64,000 nucleotides of DNA from Escherichia hormaechei_A (GTDB lineage Bacteria; Pseudomonadota; Gammaproteobacteria; Enterobacterales; Enterobacteriaceae): contig CP170191.1 of NCBI GenBank assembly GCA_042434945.1, forward strand, positions 3,286,001-3,350,000. The letters run 5' to 3'. Positions 9,504 to 19,633 of this stretch are shown piece by piece (positions within the stretch are counted from its first letter, which is position 1; each line of letters begins with the position of its first letter). Both the position numbers and the translations under genes were made by a program. Below the pieces are notes generated by a model. The model had not been told where the DNA came from. It ran no database searches and was given only the letters and a program-made list of their open reading frames with translations.

Positions 9504-12380
9504 TCTTTCTTACTCCAGGGCATAGTTTGTTGCAGCGCGCTGACGCTCTTCCAGACGGTCCACTCTTTTGATTTTACGTAGTCCGTTTTCCCGTTCTGGC
9601 TGCCAGAAACCTGAGACAGGATGGCCATACCCTGCGGTTTTACTACCGCCTGATGGAAGAAATCGGCAACCTTTTGTGGCGTCAGCTGTTTTATTTCGGC
9701 CACTATTTTATCACGCGAATCAAATTTCATATTACCGCGATCAAAATCTTTGCTCAGCTGCGAGGCCTCTTCACCCAGCGTCTGCGGCGGCTGCATCACC
9801 TGGGCGATAACCGCCTGCTGGATCTGGGCAAACTCTTCCGGCTTCATGGCGCGCAGTTTTGCTTCCGCCTGCGGGAAGAACGCCTGATAACGCTGCCACA
9901 GGTAAGCGGGTTGCTTGTCGCTGCTTTGCAGAAGGAAGCCCAGCCCCCACTGACGGCCCACATTCATAGAGAAAGCGAATACCGCATAGCCCAGCTGCTC
10001 TTCGGTGCGCAGCTGGTTGTAAAACCACGGCTGAATAATTTGACCGAGAACCGCACTCTGGGCAGAGCTGGTAAATTCGTCATAACCGACAGGGACAAAC
10101 ACCGCGGCCAGCGCGGAATCCGTGCTGCTTCCCGCTTTTTCGAAGATCACGTTCTGCTTTTTCTCTACCAGCACATCCTGGTTACGGCACCACTCATCGC
10201 CTTTTGAACCCAGTTGCGCACGGACGTTTTGCGCCAGCGTTTTAGCCTGATCTTCGCTCATATTCCCTACAACCAGGAACTCCGGACGGGTATTGGTTTT
10301 CAGCGCATCACGGTAAGCCAGCACCTCTTTTAAGGTGACTGAGGGCAATAACGCGCGGCGATCTTCGCGCTGGAAGTACGGCACTTGCGAGAGCATCTGC
10401 GCGGGCATAATCGCCTGCTCAAACGCTTTACCCTTTCTGCGGAATCCATCATCTGGTTATACCAGGACTTCGCCTGCTCAAGCTGATCTTCCGTAGCGGT
10501 ATAGCTAAAGTACCCCTCGAGCAATGCCTGGAACAGCTGCGGCAGACGCTGGGTGTAACCATTAGCATTAACCATAAGGCCGTTGTTAGCGTTGGTGGAA
10601 AAACTTATGCCACCAACCGACGCCTGGTTGCTTAACTGATCAAGCGCCAGCCCTGCGAGATAATCATTGAGCGCAAACATCACCTGATTGCGGGCGCTGT
10701 CCATGGCTTTCGGATTACGCAAAATCAGGCTGACATCAGCTTTGGGCTCGCTGGCAAAATAACGGCTTGGCGCATACACCACGCGCAGATTCGACTCATC
10801 AACAATCAGCTCTGGATGGTCGTATTTCTTCTCTGACTTAATCAGCGAGAAATCATCAGGAATATAAGGGTTAAGCTCTGGCAAAGAGAGCGCAATGTCG
10901 GCGGCTTTTTTCTGCCAGTCGGCGAAAGTTTGTGCGCTGATTTTATCGACCTGATACGGCGCATCGACAAAGTAAGCCGTTTTGTTGTGCGGCTCTTTCG
11001 GGCTGATATACCAGATACGCGCATTCTGCGGCGTCATCATCGCCAGACGTTCCTTTACTGCTTTAGCATCGTACCGATCGGCAATATTGACTGCATCCAG
11101 CGTATGCTCAACAGGAACGCGAATCATGGTATCTGCCAGCCATTCGACGTAATCCATATCACGGGTGATCGACGGATAACGGAAGTCGATATCCAGCACA
11201 TTCGCCAGTTCATCGAAGTATTGTTTATCAATGCCTTTTCACGTAACAGATTGAGATAGCTAAAAATTGCCGCCACAACCTGATCGCGATTAGCCAGGCC
11301 TTTATCGGTTAAAGACGCAGAGATCGCTAATACGCCGCTGTTGCCGTTGACGATAGGATCGGAGTTGGCGCTAATGCCCTCAACTAATCCCTGCTTTTGC
11401 AGCCAGTCAGAAAGTGTACCTGGGCTGCGATTGCCAATCAGATAGGTAATCAATTCATCGGTTTTACTACGGAACTTCGCTGAGTTGTTATCGATGCGAA
11501 ACTCAACGCGCAACACTTTACGCGGCAGCGCAGGGACGTAATGAATGATAATGCCCTTTTGCGCGTCGGTGACTACCGGCACGGTGATTTCCGGTTTTTT
11601 GCTCTCTTTGTTCGGCACGCGACCAAAGGTGTCCGCCGCCATTTTTGCCAACTCCGGCAGCGGTTTATTACTGTAAATAACCGCCTTCATCAAATTGGCG
11701 GAATAGTACTTCTCGTGGAAATCTTTCAGCGCCTGCTGCACCGGATTACCAGGTTTGTCGCTTAAAGTTTCGAGGTTACCACCAGAAAACTTTGAACCGG
11801 GGTGTGCCGGGTTAATGGTTTCTGCGCTGACCTGTGCCATGCGCATCCCGTCACGCGTACGCGCCATGGTTAATTCAGCGTTCACCGCATTACGCTCACG
11901 TTCGGCATATTTCTTGTCGAGCAAAGGTTCAGCAATAGCATCGGCCAGGCGGTCTACCGCACCAGGCAAGGCGTCGTTCTCAACTTCCAGATAGAAAGCC
12001 GTGCGATACGGCGCAGTGCTGGCATTGTGACTACCGCCGTGCATTTTGAGATATTCGGCCAGACTGTCAGCCTGCGGGTACTTTTTCGACCCCATCAGAC
12101 TCATATGTTCAAGGTAATGTGCCAGCCCCTGGTACGCCTCGGGATCTTCCAGCGACCCAACGGGCACCACCAGCGCCGAGAGTGATTTAACTGCCTGCGG
12201 ATCAGAAACCAGCAGCACGGTCATCCCGTTATCAAGACGAATCGCCTGATACTCACGGGTGTCCTTATCGCTCTTACGGATTGTTTCCTTGACAGGTTGC
12301 CAACCGGAATCGGCCTGAGTGACGGGAGCCCAAAGGGCGACAAACAAAACAAACGCTTTGAACAAGGTGCTGCCTGGCAT
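9500..12380 (-). pseudogene. ptrA: Pitrilysin (protease III), two frameshifts
   Basis: Periplasmic M16 zinc metalloprotease. Signal peptide at the N-terminus; inverted zinc motif HYLEH in GLAHYLEHMSL, with the downstream glutamate in the ERERNAVNAEL region. The frame breaks twice. At 11236-11239 a run of four T (A on the coding strand) stands where five are expected, turning LREKGIDKQYF into LREKALINNTS. At 10434-10436 three stand where four are expected, after NQMMDSAE. Adding one base at each site restores a full-length protein of about 960 residues. The middle (about 10,375-12,215) is K-12-like; both ends are diverged. Either a true pseudogene or sequencing error; the homopolymer context favours error. 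Confidence 0.9.
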
Positions 12381-12519
12381 TACGACCTCTTTATCACGGC
12401 TACATCATTAACAACGTGCGTGCTGGACACGCCAGCATCTCTTTCTTTGGGTACATCAGTCCGTGATAAGAGGTGCATCATAAATGAACACCTCATACTG
12501 CGCAATTTTTATACAGCAC

Positions 12520-15500
12520 TCAGGACTGATTAAATTTGAACAACGGTAACAGGTAGCGTTGCGCCTCCAGGGTGATAATGTCGAAATATTCTGGCTCCAG
12601 CGTGCGCCATAAACGTTGATACCAGACATCGTCACCTTCGCCACGTACCATCATGTTCCCTTCGTAGGCCTGCAAAAACTTGCTGCGCGCTTTCTGGAGC
12701 GAAGCCTCATCCGTTAACATGGCATCATTCTGCGCGTCGTAACAGGCTTTTATCCACGCCCCCCCACTTTCAGGCAGCAAAAGCAGAGGTTTGTTCATGC
12801 CCTGACGGTAACCTTCAATATAAAGCGACAGATACGTCAACGCCTGCTCAGGCTCCATCGGCGGGAAACGCCATTCGCCGTCCTTACGTACAAACAACCG
12901 GCTTTCACCTTCGTGACCACTCGCACTGTAGACAAGATGTTCGAGCCAGAGTTGCAGGCCATGTGAAACGCTGAGCATGGATGGCCGCCAGCGCAGCAGC
13001 CCGTCAGACTGCACGTGCGTGAGCCAGCCGCTGAGGTGCATACCGTTACAATCGAGATCGATTTCAATGCTGCTCGCCGGCTTCCGACACGCGATAACGC
13101 GGTCAGCAAGCGCTCGCATCTCCTCGCACTGGGCATCCCAGACGATTTCGCCGAATGCACCATACGGAAGTAATCCCGACGCCCTGTAACGTCGGAACAG
13201 TTTACTGGCGTCTTCTTCGTCAACCAGCGCATTCAGAAGCTGGGAATTAAGCTTAAAACGCTCCAGCCCATCAAGAATAAACGGTTCCGCATCGGGGATT
13301 TCGCTCTCTTCAGAGCGGAAATTCACCTGCAAGCGTTGCTGGAAAAAAGCCCGGACCGGGTGCGCCCAAAAACGCTGTAGCTGCTCAAACGACAGGGTAT
13401 CTATGACGCGCGGCTCGAGCGTCTGAATAAAATCGGTTTGCGGCGTCCCCGCTTTCTTCGCGGCGGGAAGCCACTCGCGGGCGTAGCTTTGCAGTTCATC
13501 AGGAACGTAATTGACAGGATCAAACGGCATACGGCTATGGTGACAGGTGATATGCGCTATCACCCGACGTTCGCTTTCATCACAGTTGAGCGCTTCATCG
13601 CCCGGTAGATAATGACTTTGCCCGATGTAGTCGATCAGTTCCTGCACCAGTACCGACGGGAAACGCTCACTGTTATCCTGAATGGAACGACCGATATAGC
13701 TGATATAGAGTTTTTGCTGCGCGGAAATTAACGCTTCCAGGAACAGATAGCGGTCGTCATCGCGACGGCTACGGTCGCCACGCTTCGGTTTCTGGCTCAT
13801 CAGGTCAAAGCCCAATGGCGCAAGCTGACGTGGATAAACGCCGTCGTTCATTCCCAGCAGGCAAACCACTTTGAACGGAATTGAACGCATTGGCATCAGA
13901 GTACAAATGTTAACCGGTCCGGCGAGAAAACGCTGGCTGATACGTTCTTGATCCAGACGCTGTGCCAGTTCATCACGCATAGTGACAGCGGCACCGCGTC
14001 GCCATACTGCGCACCTAAACCTTCGGCGATAATCGCCTGCCATTGTTGTTCGATCAGCGTCATCGCCGCTTCGGTTCCGCATCCGGCAGGAAGAAGGCGT
14101 TGAGCATATCGCGACAAACCGGCAACCACTCTTCCAGCGGACGCTCCTGTGCCAGCCCGCGACGCCAGATGTTTAGCTGCATTAGCAGTGAAGCCAGATG
14201 CCCCACCAGTTCTGCAATTAAGCCGCTCGATTCATCATAAGGTAGAACCGATTGCCACTCGCCCTGCGCGCTCTCCATCGCGTAGCCCAACAACATACGC
14301 GTCAGGCCAAATCGCCAGGTGTGTTGTCCGGTGGCGGGGAGTTCCAGCTCGCGAACGTTGTCGTCATCTATGCCCCAACGAATGCCGGATTCGTTGACCC
14401 ACTGGCGTAAATAACGCAGCCCTTCTTCGGTGATGTCAAACCGCGCCGCCAGCACCGGCACATCCAGCAACGCCAGCACATCCTCTGACACAAAACGACT
14501 GTCAGGCAGTGATAACAGGCTGATAACGCTTCCAGTACCGGATGTGACTGCCGCGCACGACGGTCGGAAATGGCGTAAGGTAGGTAACGATCCGCAGGTG
14601 CGCTACCAAACACAGCCTGAATAAACGGACTGTAGCTGTCGATATCCGCCACCATCACGATGATGTCGCGCGGAGTAAGTGTCGGGTCTTCCTCCAGCAT
14701 CGCCAGCAGGCGATCGTGTAAAACTTCAACTTCACGCTGCGGGCTATGGCAAACGTGGAAGGTGATACTGCGATCGTCAGGATCCAGTTTTCGCTTCTTG
14801 TCGCTTCGCGCAAACTCTTCGGCAGTGATCCCGGCAACGGCACGGTTTTCCAAATCCAGAATATCAAGCTGAATATTGTGCAGCAGGCTGTCCGGCGTAA
14901 TATCCGCAAACGCATCCACATCCCCTTCTCCCGAAGAGGTGATATCTGAAAGCAGATAAATATAGTCGCGTCCGAGCTTGCCCCACGAGGCAAGCAGCGG
15001 GTTCGGCAGGTTCTGAATCCCCTCTTCATCAAAAAGCTGCGCCGCATTTTCACTGTCTTTAAACAGCGGCACGGCGCGCTCTTCAAAGAGGCGCTTTCTC
15101 TGGCGGGTGACCAGCCGTGAAAGCCAGCGCGGATCCTGAATATCCCCCCAATAGTGTCGACACGGGTTGGTAAAGAGGATATGGATATCAGTGTGCTTAC
15201 CGAGCGCTTTTAGCGCGTTCAGGTAGACAGGCGGCAGCGCGGAGATACCGCAAATGAACACGCGTGACGGCAAACGGGCTGGCCGTTCTGCGCTGTTCTC
15301 AAGTATTGAGATAAAGCGATCGTACAGGTTAGCACGGTGCCACTTAGGCTGACCGAGTTTCCCGGTATGCTCGACCAGCGCTTTCCAGAGCGGCGCCTGC
15401 CAGATTTGCGCTTCCGGTAACCCATCGACTAATTCTCCCGCTTCCCAGCGAATCAGCCATTCTGCACGGTAAACCAGATACTGGTCATAAAGGTCGGCAG

Positions 15501-15891
15501 TACGTGAGGCAAGCTGGAAAAGTTTACGCTTGTCGGTGTCGTCATTCAGGTAGTGGCGCAGCATGGCAAACTCATCATGTGCCAGCATGTCCGGCAGCAG
15601 CGTCATCAGTTTCCAGGCCATACTTTGTTTGTTGAAGGCGCTCTGCTCAGGAATATCCGGCAGGACGCGAACAAACATCTCCCAGATAAAGCTCGCGGGC
15701 AGCGGAAAATCGATGTTGGCCGCAATGCCAAATTTCTGCGAGAGGGACATTTGCAGCCACTGCGCCATACCGGTGCTCTGCACCAGCACCATTTCTGGCT
15801 CAAACGGATCGTCAAGACGCTCTTGCTCAACGATATACTCCATCAGTGCTTCCAGCACATCCAGACGATTTGAGTGGTAAACCCTTAGCAT
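12520..15891 (-). pseudogene. recC: Exonuclease V gamma subunit RecC, three frameshifts
   Basis: Chi-recognition subunit of RecBCD. The sequence covers the whole E. coli protein (about 1,120 residues), from MLRVYHSNRLDVLEALMEY to the C-terminal LLPLFKFNQS, but in three frames. Single-base losses are seen at 14525-14526 (after SHPVLEA), 14075-14076 (after FFLPDAE) and about 13980 (after DAVPLSL); the first two are in A/T runs. All three lie in a K-12-like patch of about 13,575-14,770; the flanking parts are diverged and open. Read literally, the product stops after roughly 460 K-12-alignable residues plus a short junk tail. Confidence 0.9.
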
Positions 15892-15903
15892 AAACGCTCC
15901 CGA

Positions 15904-16227
15904 CTAGCGGCTAACCGGGCAATGCAGACGCGTCAACGCGCCCTGCCGCCCCATAGGAGAAATAAGTGTGACCGTGATGCTGACACATCCGGACTGTGTT
16001 GTCTGCCCCCGACTGACCTGCCAGCCCGGCGGGAGCGTTAATGTTGAGATCTGCGACTGATTCCACGCATGATGCCATAGCTGACGATACTGGCTAAGCG
16101 CCGCATACCGGGCTGCCAGCGCGCGATGATAGCCGGATAACGCCATCACAACCACAACCAGCAACATCATTGCCAGCAAAACCTCAACCATGCTAAATCC
16201 TTTTTGTCTGCTCAGGGTAACTGACAT
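15904..16227 (-). CDS. ppdC: Prepilin-type N-terminal methylation-motif protein PpdC
   Basis: 107-residue protein with a type IV pilin-like leader: a short basic start, then GFSMVEVLLAMMLLVVVVMAL, with the prepilin peptidase cut expected after Gly10 and a conserved Glu at mature position 5. It is the last member of the ppdA-ppdB-ygdB-ppdC set, whose products are minor-pilin-like and related to type II secretion pseudopilins. Its start overlaps the ygdB end by 16 bases, and recC begins 12 bases downstream. Diverged from K-12. Function beyond pseudopilin-like is not evident. Confidence 0.85.
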   Translation of the reverse strand: MSVTLSRQKGFSMVEVLLAMMLLVVVVMALSGYHRALAARYAALSQYRQLWHHAWNQSQISTLTLPPGWQVSRGQTTQSGCVSITVTLISPMGRQGALTRLHCPVSR

Positions 16228-16610
16228 AGCGTACTTTCCTTAAGGGGGCAGAAATCACTCCAGCCGTGGGCGGAAAAGCGTATCTGCCCCTCCGAGATGT
16301 CCCCGCCTCGCCATAGCAATAGATTGTCATTGCCGGCAATAAGCAACACACGCGCCCCAAACAGCCTTATACAGACCCGCAAACGTTGTGTCTGTTTGCA
16401 CTGAACTTCTGGCTGTAAAACCCATTCCTGAACGCGCCCCCACTCCAGTGCAGATTGCACGGCAGCCTGCTGGCGAACAGACAAACTCTCGCCACTTACC
16501 AGCGTGCTAAAGGTTTGCAGCTGCTGATTTAATCCGGTGAGGATCAGCGTGCCGAGCACCAGCAACAGCAGGACCAGCGCCAGCGATGACATGCCCCGCT
16601 GACGATTCAC
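16212..16610 (-). CDS. ygdB: YgdB family pilus-associated protein
   Basis: 132-residue protein with one N-terminal membrane segment (SSLALVLLLLVLGTLILTGL, residues about 9-28) preceded by a short basic head. It resembles a PilX/pseudopilin-like minor component rather than a classical prepilin, since the Glu at mature position 5 is lacking. The start overlaps the ppdB stop by four bases (ATGA), indicating coupling. E. coli YgdB has similar length and position. Role unknown. Confidence 0.8.
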   Translation of the reverse strand: MNRQRGMSSLALVLLLLVLGTLILTGLNQQLQTFSTLVSGESLSVRQQAAVQSALEWGRVQEWVLQPEVQCKQTQRLRVCIRLFGARVLLIAGNDNLLLWRGGDISEGQIRFSAHGWSDFCPLKESTLCQLP

Positions 16611-17167
16611 AGATTAAACCCCGTTACGGTATGGCGAGCCGAAAAGGGTGCGGTCAGTTCACCTTTACGGCGGGCACGCAGCTCGATACTGATGACCGGC
16701 GCAAAGCCATCATGATCGGTTTTAGTGACCATAAATTGCTCTATCAGGACCCGATCCGGGTCGGTGAGCTTATCCCATCCCTTACCGTCACAGGATGTGG
16801 CGCCCCGCAGCGTTTCAAGCGATCCGGACTCAAGCCGGAATCCCGTACTGTCGTTTTCTGACGCGGTGCTATCCCACTGGCCGTTGCTGTTCGCATCCCA
16901 TAGCACAATCGCACATCGTCCTTGCCTGCCGATGATCATCCCCTGCCCCTGGCAATGCCCTGCACAATATCCTGCCCTCTGAAACTGTTTACCGATCGCG
17001 AACAGACGTTGCCAGACCTCATCCTCCAGCTCCTGCTGTCCGGATTGCAGTAAAACACCCCGCTGTAGCCCCGGTAAAAAACGTGACGTGCTGAGTAACA
17101 GAATGCTGCTTATCGTCATCGCAATAAGCACTTCCAGCAGGGAAAACCCTTTTCGATTTACTGGCAT
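16607..17167 (-). CDS. ppdB: Prepilin-type protein PpdB
   Basis: 186 residues with a canonical type III prepilin leader: KGFSLLEVLIAMTISSILLL, cut expected after the glycine and Glu at mature position 5. It resembles minor pseudopilins of the GspJ/PilW type by size and position. It overlaps ppdA by 10 bases at its start and ygdB by 4 at its end. The sequence is Enterobacter-like, distinct from K-12 PpdB. Confidence 0.85.
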   Translation of the reverse strand: MPVNRKGFSLLEVLIAMTISSILLLSTSRFLPGLQRGVLLQSGQQELEDEVWQRLFAIGKQFQRAGYCAGHCQGQGMIIGRQGRCAIVLWDANSNGQWDSTASENDSTGFRLESGSLETLRGATSCDGKGWDKLTDPDRVLIEQFMVTKTDHDGFAPVISIELRARRKGELTAPFSARHTVTGFNL

Positions 17168-17622
17168 GCACCTTCTCCTGCGGCATTACACAGCCTGATA
17201 CGTCCGCCATTTGAGACAATAACCCACCACCCACCAGCGCGGCTCTGCACGCGGATATGTCCGGCCCATGCGGTATCCCTTAAACCGTAAAATCCCAGCG
17301 CAGGGGTTATGTCGCTTATCGTGACCTCGGGCCACATCGGCTTCATCACGAACGGTCCGCCGCTGTCACAACCGGTCACCGCTGAACTGGCCAGACAGTT
17401 CTTTTCACCGTCGTTATGCAGCGCGATCCTGTGCTCGCTGTTGTGACGGTTGGCGTCATTGCGCAAAAACACCAGGTAATCCCGCACCTGGCAGGCGGTT
17501 TGCCAAAGCCGCTGCCGCTGCTGCCAGCTGTCCCAGCCATAGAGCCCTGTGGCGCTGAGGATCACTGTCAGCGAAACGGCGATAAGGGTTTCGATAAGCG
17601 TAAAGCCTTGTTCGTTTTTCAT
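17158..17622 (-). CDS. ppdA: Prepilin-type protein PpdA
   Basis: 154 residues; leader MKNEQGFTLIETLIAVSLTV with the peptidase site after Gly7 and Glu at mature position 5, as in GspH/FimT-type minor pilins. The ATG at 17622 places the leader correctly; an in-frame ATG 24 bases upstream would add an atypical head. First gene of the four-gene set. It lies downstream of thyA on the same strand, but a terminator separates them. Confidence 0.85.
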   Translation of the reverse strand: MKNEQGFTLIETLIAVSLTVILSATGLYGWDSWQQRQRLWQTACQVRDYLVFLRNDANRHNSEHRIALHNDGEKNCLASSAVTGCDSGGPFVMKPMWPEVTISDITPALGFYGLRDTAWAGHIRVQSRAGGWWVIVSNGGRIRLCNAAGEGACQ

Positions 17623-17759
17623 GGCGGGAGTGTGGCGGAATAGCAAAAACGGTGCGAGCGTTAAACCAGAACTTTACGAGCCGCTTTCAGGAGATTTTCA
17701 CCCGTTGCAACGCGTTGCATTATCTCTGGAAACAGGCTCGAAAAACAAAACGGGCGTGA

Positions 17760-17789
17760 AAAAAAACCGGCGCTAAAGAGCACCGGTTG
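17760..17789 (-). terminator. Rho-independent terminator of thyA
   Basis: On the minus strand, stem AACCGG(T)GCT / AGC(G)CCGGTT with loop CTTT runs into eight T residues (17760-17767 on the plus strand are A). It lies 18 bases past the thyA stop. Confidence 0.8.
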
Positions 17790-17806
17790 TGTCAGGATTT
17801 GCCGTA

Positions 17807-18601
17807 TTAGATAGCCACCGGCGCTTTAATGCCCGGATGCGGATCGTAGCCTTCAATCTCAAAGTCTTCGAAACGGTAGTCGAAGATGGATTCGGGTTTA
17901 CGTTTGATAATCAACTTCGGCAGCGGACGCGGTTCGCGGCTTAATTGCAGATGAGTTTGATCCATATGGTTGCTGTACAGATGCGTGTCGCCACCGGTCC
18001 AGACAAAATCACCCACTTCCAGATCGCACTGCTGCGCCATCATATGCACCAATAACGCGTAGCTGGCAATGTTGAACGGCAGGCCGAGGAAGACGTCACA
18101 GGAGCGCTGATAAAGCTGGCAAGAGAGTTTGCCGTCTGCCACATAGAACTGGAAGAATGCATGGCACGGTGCCAGCGCCATTTTATCCAGTTCGCCTACG
18201 TTCCACGCTGAAACAATAATGCGGCGCGAATCCGGGTCGTTTTTCAGCTGGTTCAGTACCGTAGTGATCTGGTCAATATGACGACCATCTGGCGTTGGCC
18301 AGGCGCGCCACTGTTTACCATACACTGGCCCGAGGTCGCCGTTTTCATCGGCCCATTCGTCCCAGATGGTGACATTGTTTTCGTGTAGATAAGCAATGTT
18401 AGTGTCGCCCTGCAGAAACCACAGCAGTTCATGGATGATGGAACGCAGGTGGCAACGTTTAGTTGTCACCAGCGGGAATCCATCTTGCAGGTTAAAACGC
18501 ATCTGATGACCAAAAATGGAAAGCGTTCCGGTTCCGGTACGGTCGTTTTTCTGTGTGCCTTCGTCGAGCACTTTTTGCATCAGTTCTAAATACTGTTTCA
18601 T
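17807..18601 (-). CDS. thyA: Thymidylate synthase
   Basis: Methylates dUMP to dTMP using methylenetetrahydrofolate. 264 residues, the E. coli length. The catalytic cysteine is in LAPCHAFFQFYV (Cys146) and the phosphate-binding arginine is in LYQRSCDVFLGLPFNIASY; the invariant C-terminal APVAI is present. Near-identical to K-12. It starts six bases after lgt ends, so the two are co-transcribed from upstream of lgt, as in E. coli. Confidence 0.98.
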   Translation of the reverse strand: MKQYLELMQKVLDEGTQKNDRTGTGTLSIFGHQMRFNLQDGFPLVTTKRCHLRSIIHELLWFLQGDTNIAYLHENNVTIWDEWADENGDLGPVYGKQWRAWPTPDGRHIDQITTVLNQLKNDPDSRRIIVSAWNVGELDKMALAPCHAFFQFYVADGKLSCQLYQRSCDVFLGLPFNIASYALLVHMMAQQCDLEVGDFVWTGGDTHLYSNHMDQTHLQLSREPRPLPKLIIKRKPESIFDYRFEDFEIEGYDPHPGIKAPVAI

Positions 18602-18607
18602 GGTTCC

Positions 18608-19483
18608 TCAGGAAACGTGTTGCTGTGGGCTGCGACGATATGCCCAGACCATCATGATCACACCCGCGACAATCATCGGGATGGAAAGAATTTGCCCCAT
18701 GCTGATGTACTGCACCCAGGCACCGGTAAACTGCGCGTCGGGCTGGCGGAAAAACTCAACAATGATGCGAAACGCGCCGTAACCAATCAGGAACAAACCT
18801 GAGACAGCTCCCATTGGGCGTGGTTTACGAATATACAGGTTGAGGATAATAAACAGCACCACACCTTCCAGCAGCAGCTCGTAAAGCTGTGATGGGTGGC
18901 GCGGCAGCACACCGTAAGTGTCGAAAATGGATTGCCACTGCGGGTTGGTTTGCAGCAGCAAAATATCTTCTGTACGGGAGCCAGGGAACAGCATGGCAAA
19001 CGGGAAGTTCGGGTCAACGCGGCCCCACAATTCACCGTTAATAAAGTTGCCCAGACGCCCGGCACCAAGACCAAACGGAATGAGTGGTGCGATAAAATCA
19101 GAGACCTGGAAGAAGGAACGTTTAGTACGGCGGGCGAAGATAATCATCACCACGATAACGCCAATCAGGCCGCCGTGGAAAGACATGCCGCCGTCCCAGA
19201 CACGGAACAGATACAGCGGATCGGCCATAAACTGCGGGAAATTGTAGAACAGAACATAACCAATACGTCCCCCGAGGAAGACGCCGAGGAAGCCCGCATA
19301 GAGTAAGTTTTCAACTTCATTTTTGGTCCAGCCGCTGCCCGGACGATTCGCCCGTCGTGTTGCCAGCCACATTGCAAAAATGAAACCCACCAGATACATC
19401 AGGCCGTACCAGTGAAGCGCCACGGGTCCTATTGAGAAAATGACCGGATCAAACTCCGGAAAATGCAGATAGCTACTGGTCAT
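18608..19483 (-). CDS. lgt: Prolipoprotein diacylglyceryl transferase
   Basis: Inner-membrane enzyme that transfers diacylglyceryl from phosphatidylglycerol to the lipobox cysteine of prolipoproteins, the first step of lipoprotein maturation. 291 residues with about seven membrane segments. The family signature [16 protein letters not shown] and the essential-histidine region [10 protein letters not shown] are present. Near-identical to K-12. The ATG at 19483 gives the known N-terminus [12 protein letters not shown]. Confidence 0.98.
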
Positions 19484-19633
19484 CTGTCACCACAAGTTCT
19501 TGTTATTTCGCTGAAAGAGAACAGCGATTGAAATGCGCGCCGCAGGTTTCAGGCGCTCCAAAGGTGCGAATAATAGCACAAGGGGACCTGGCTGGTTGCC
19601 GGATACCGTTAAAAGATATGTATATGATCCGCG

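Noticed and set aside
15904..17622. The ppd genes as a complete type IV pilus system
   Set aside because: Only minor-pilin-like proteins are present; no ATPase, secretin or platform gene in the window.
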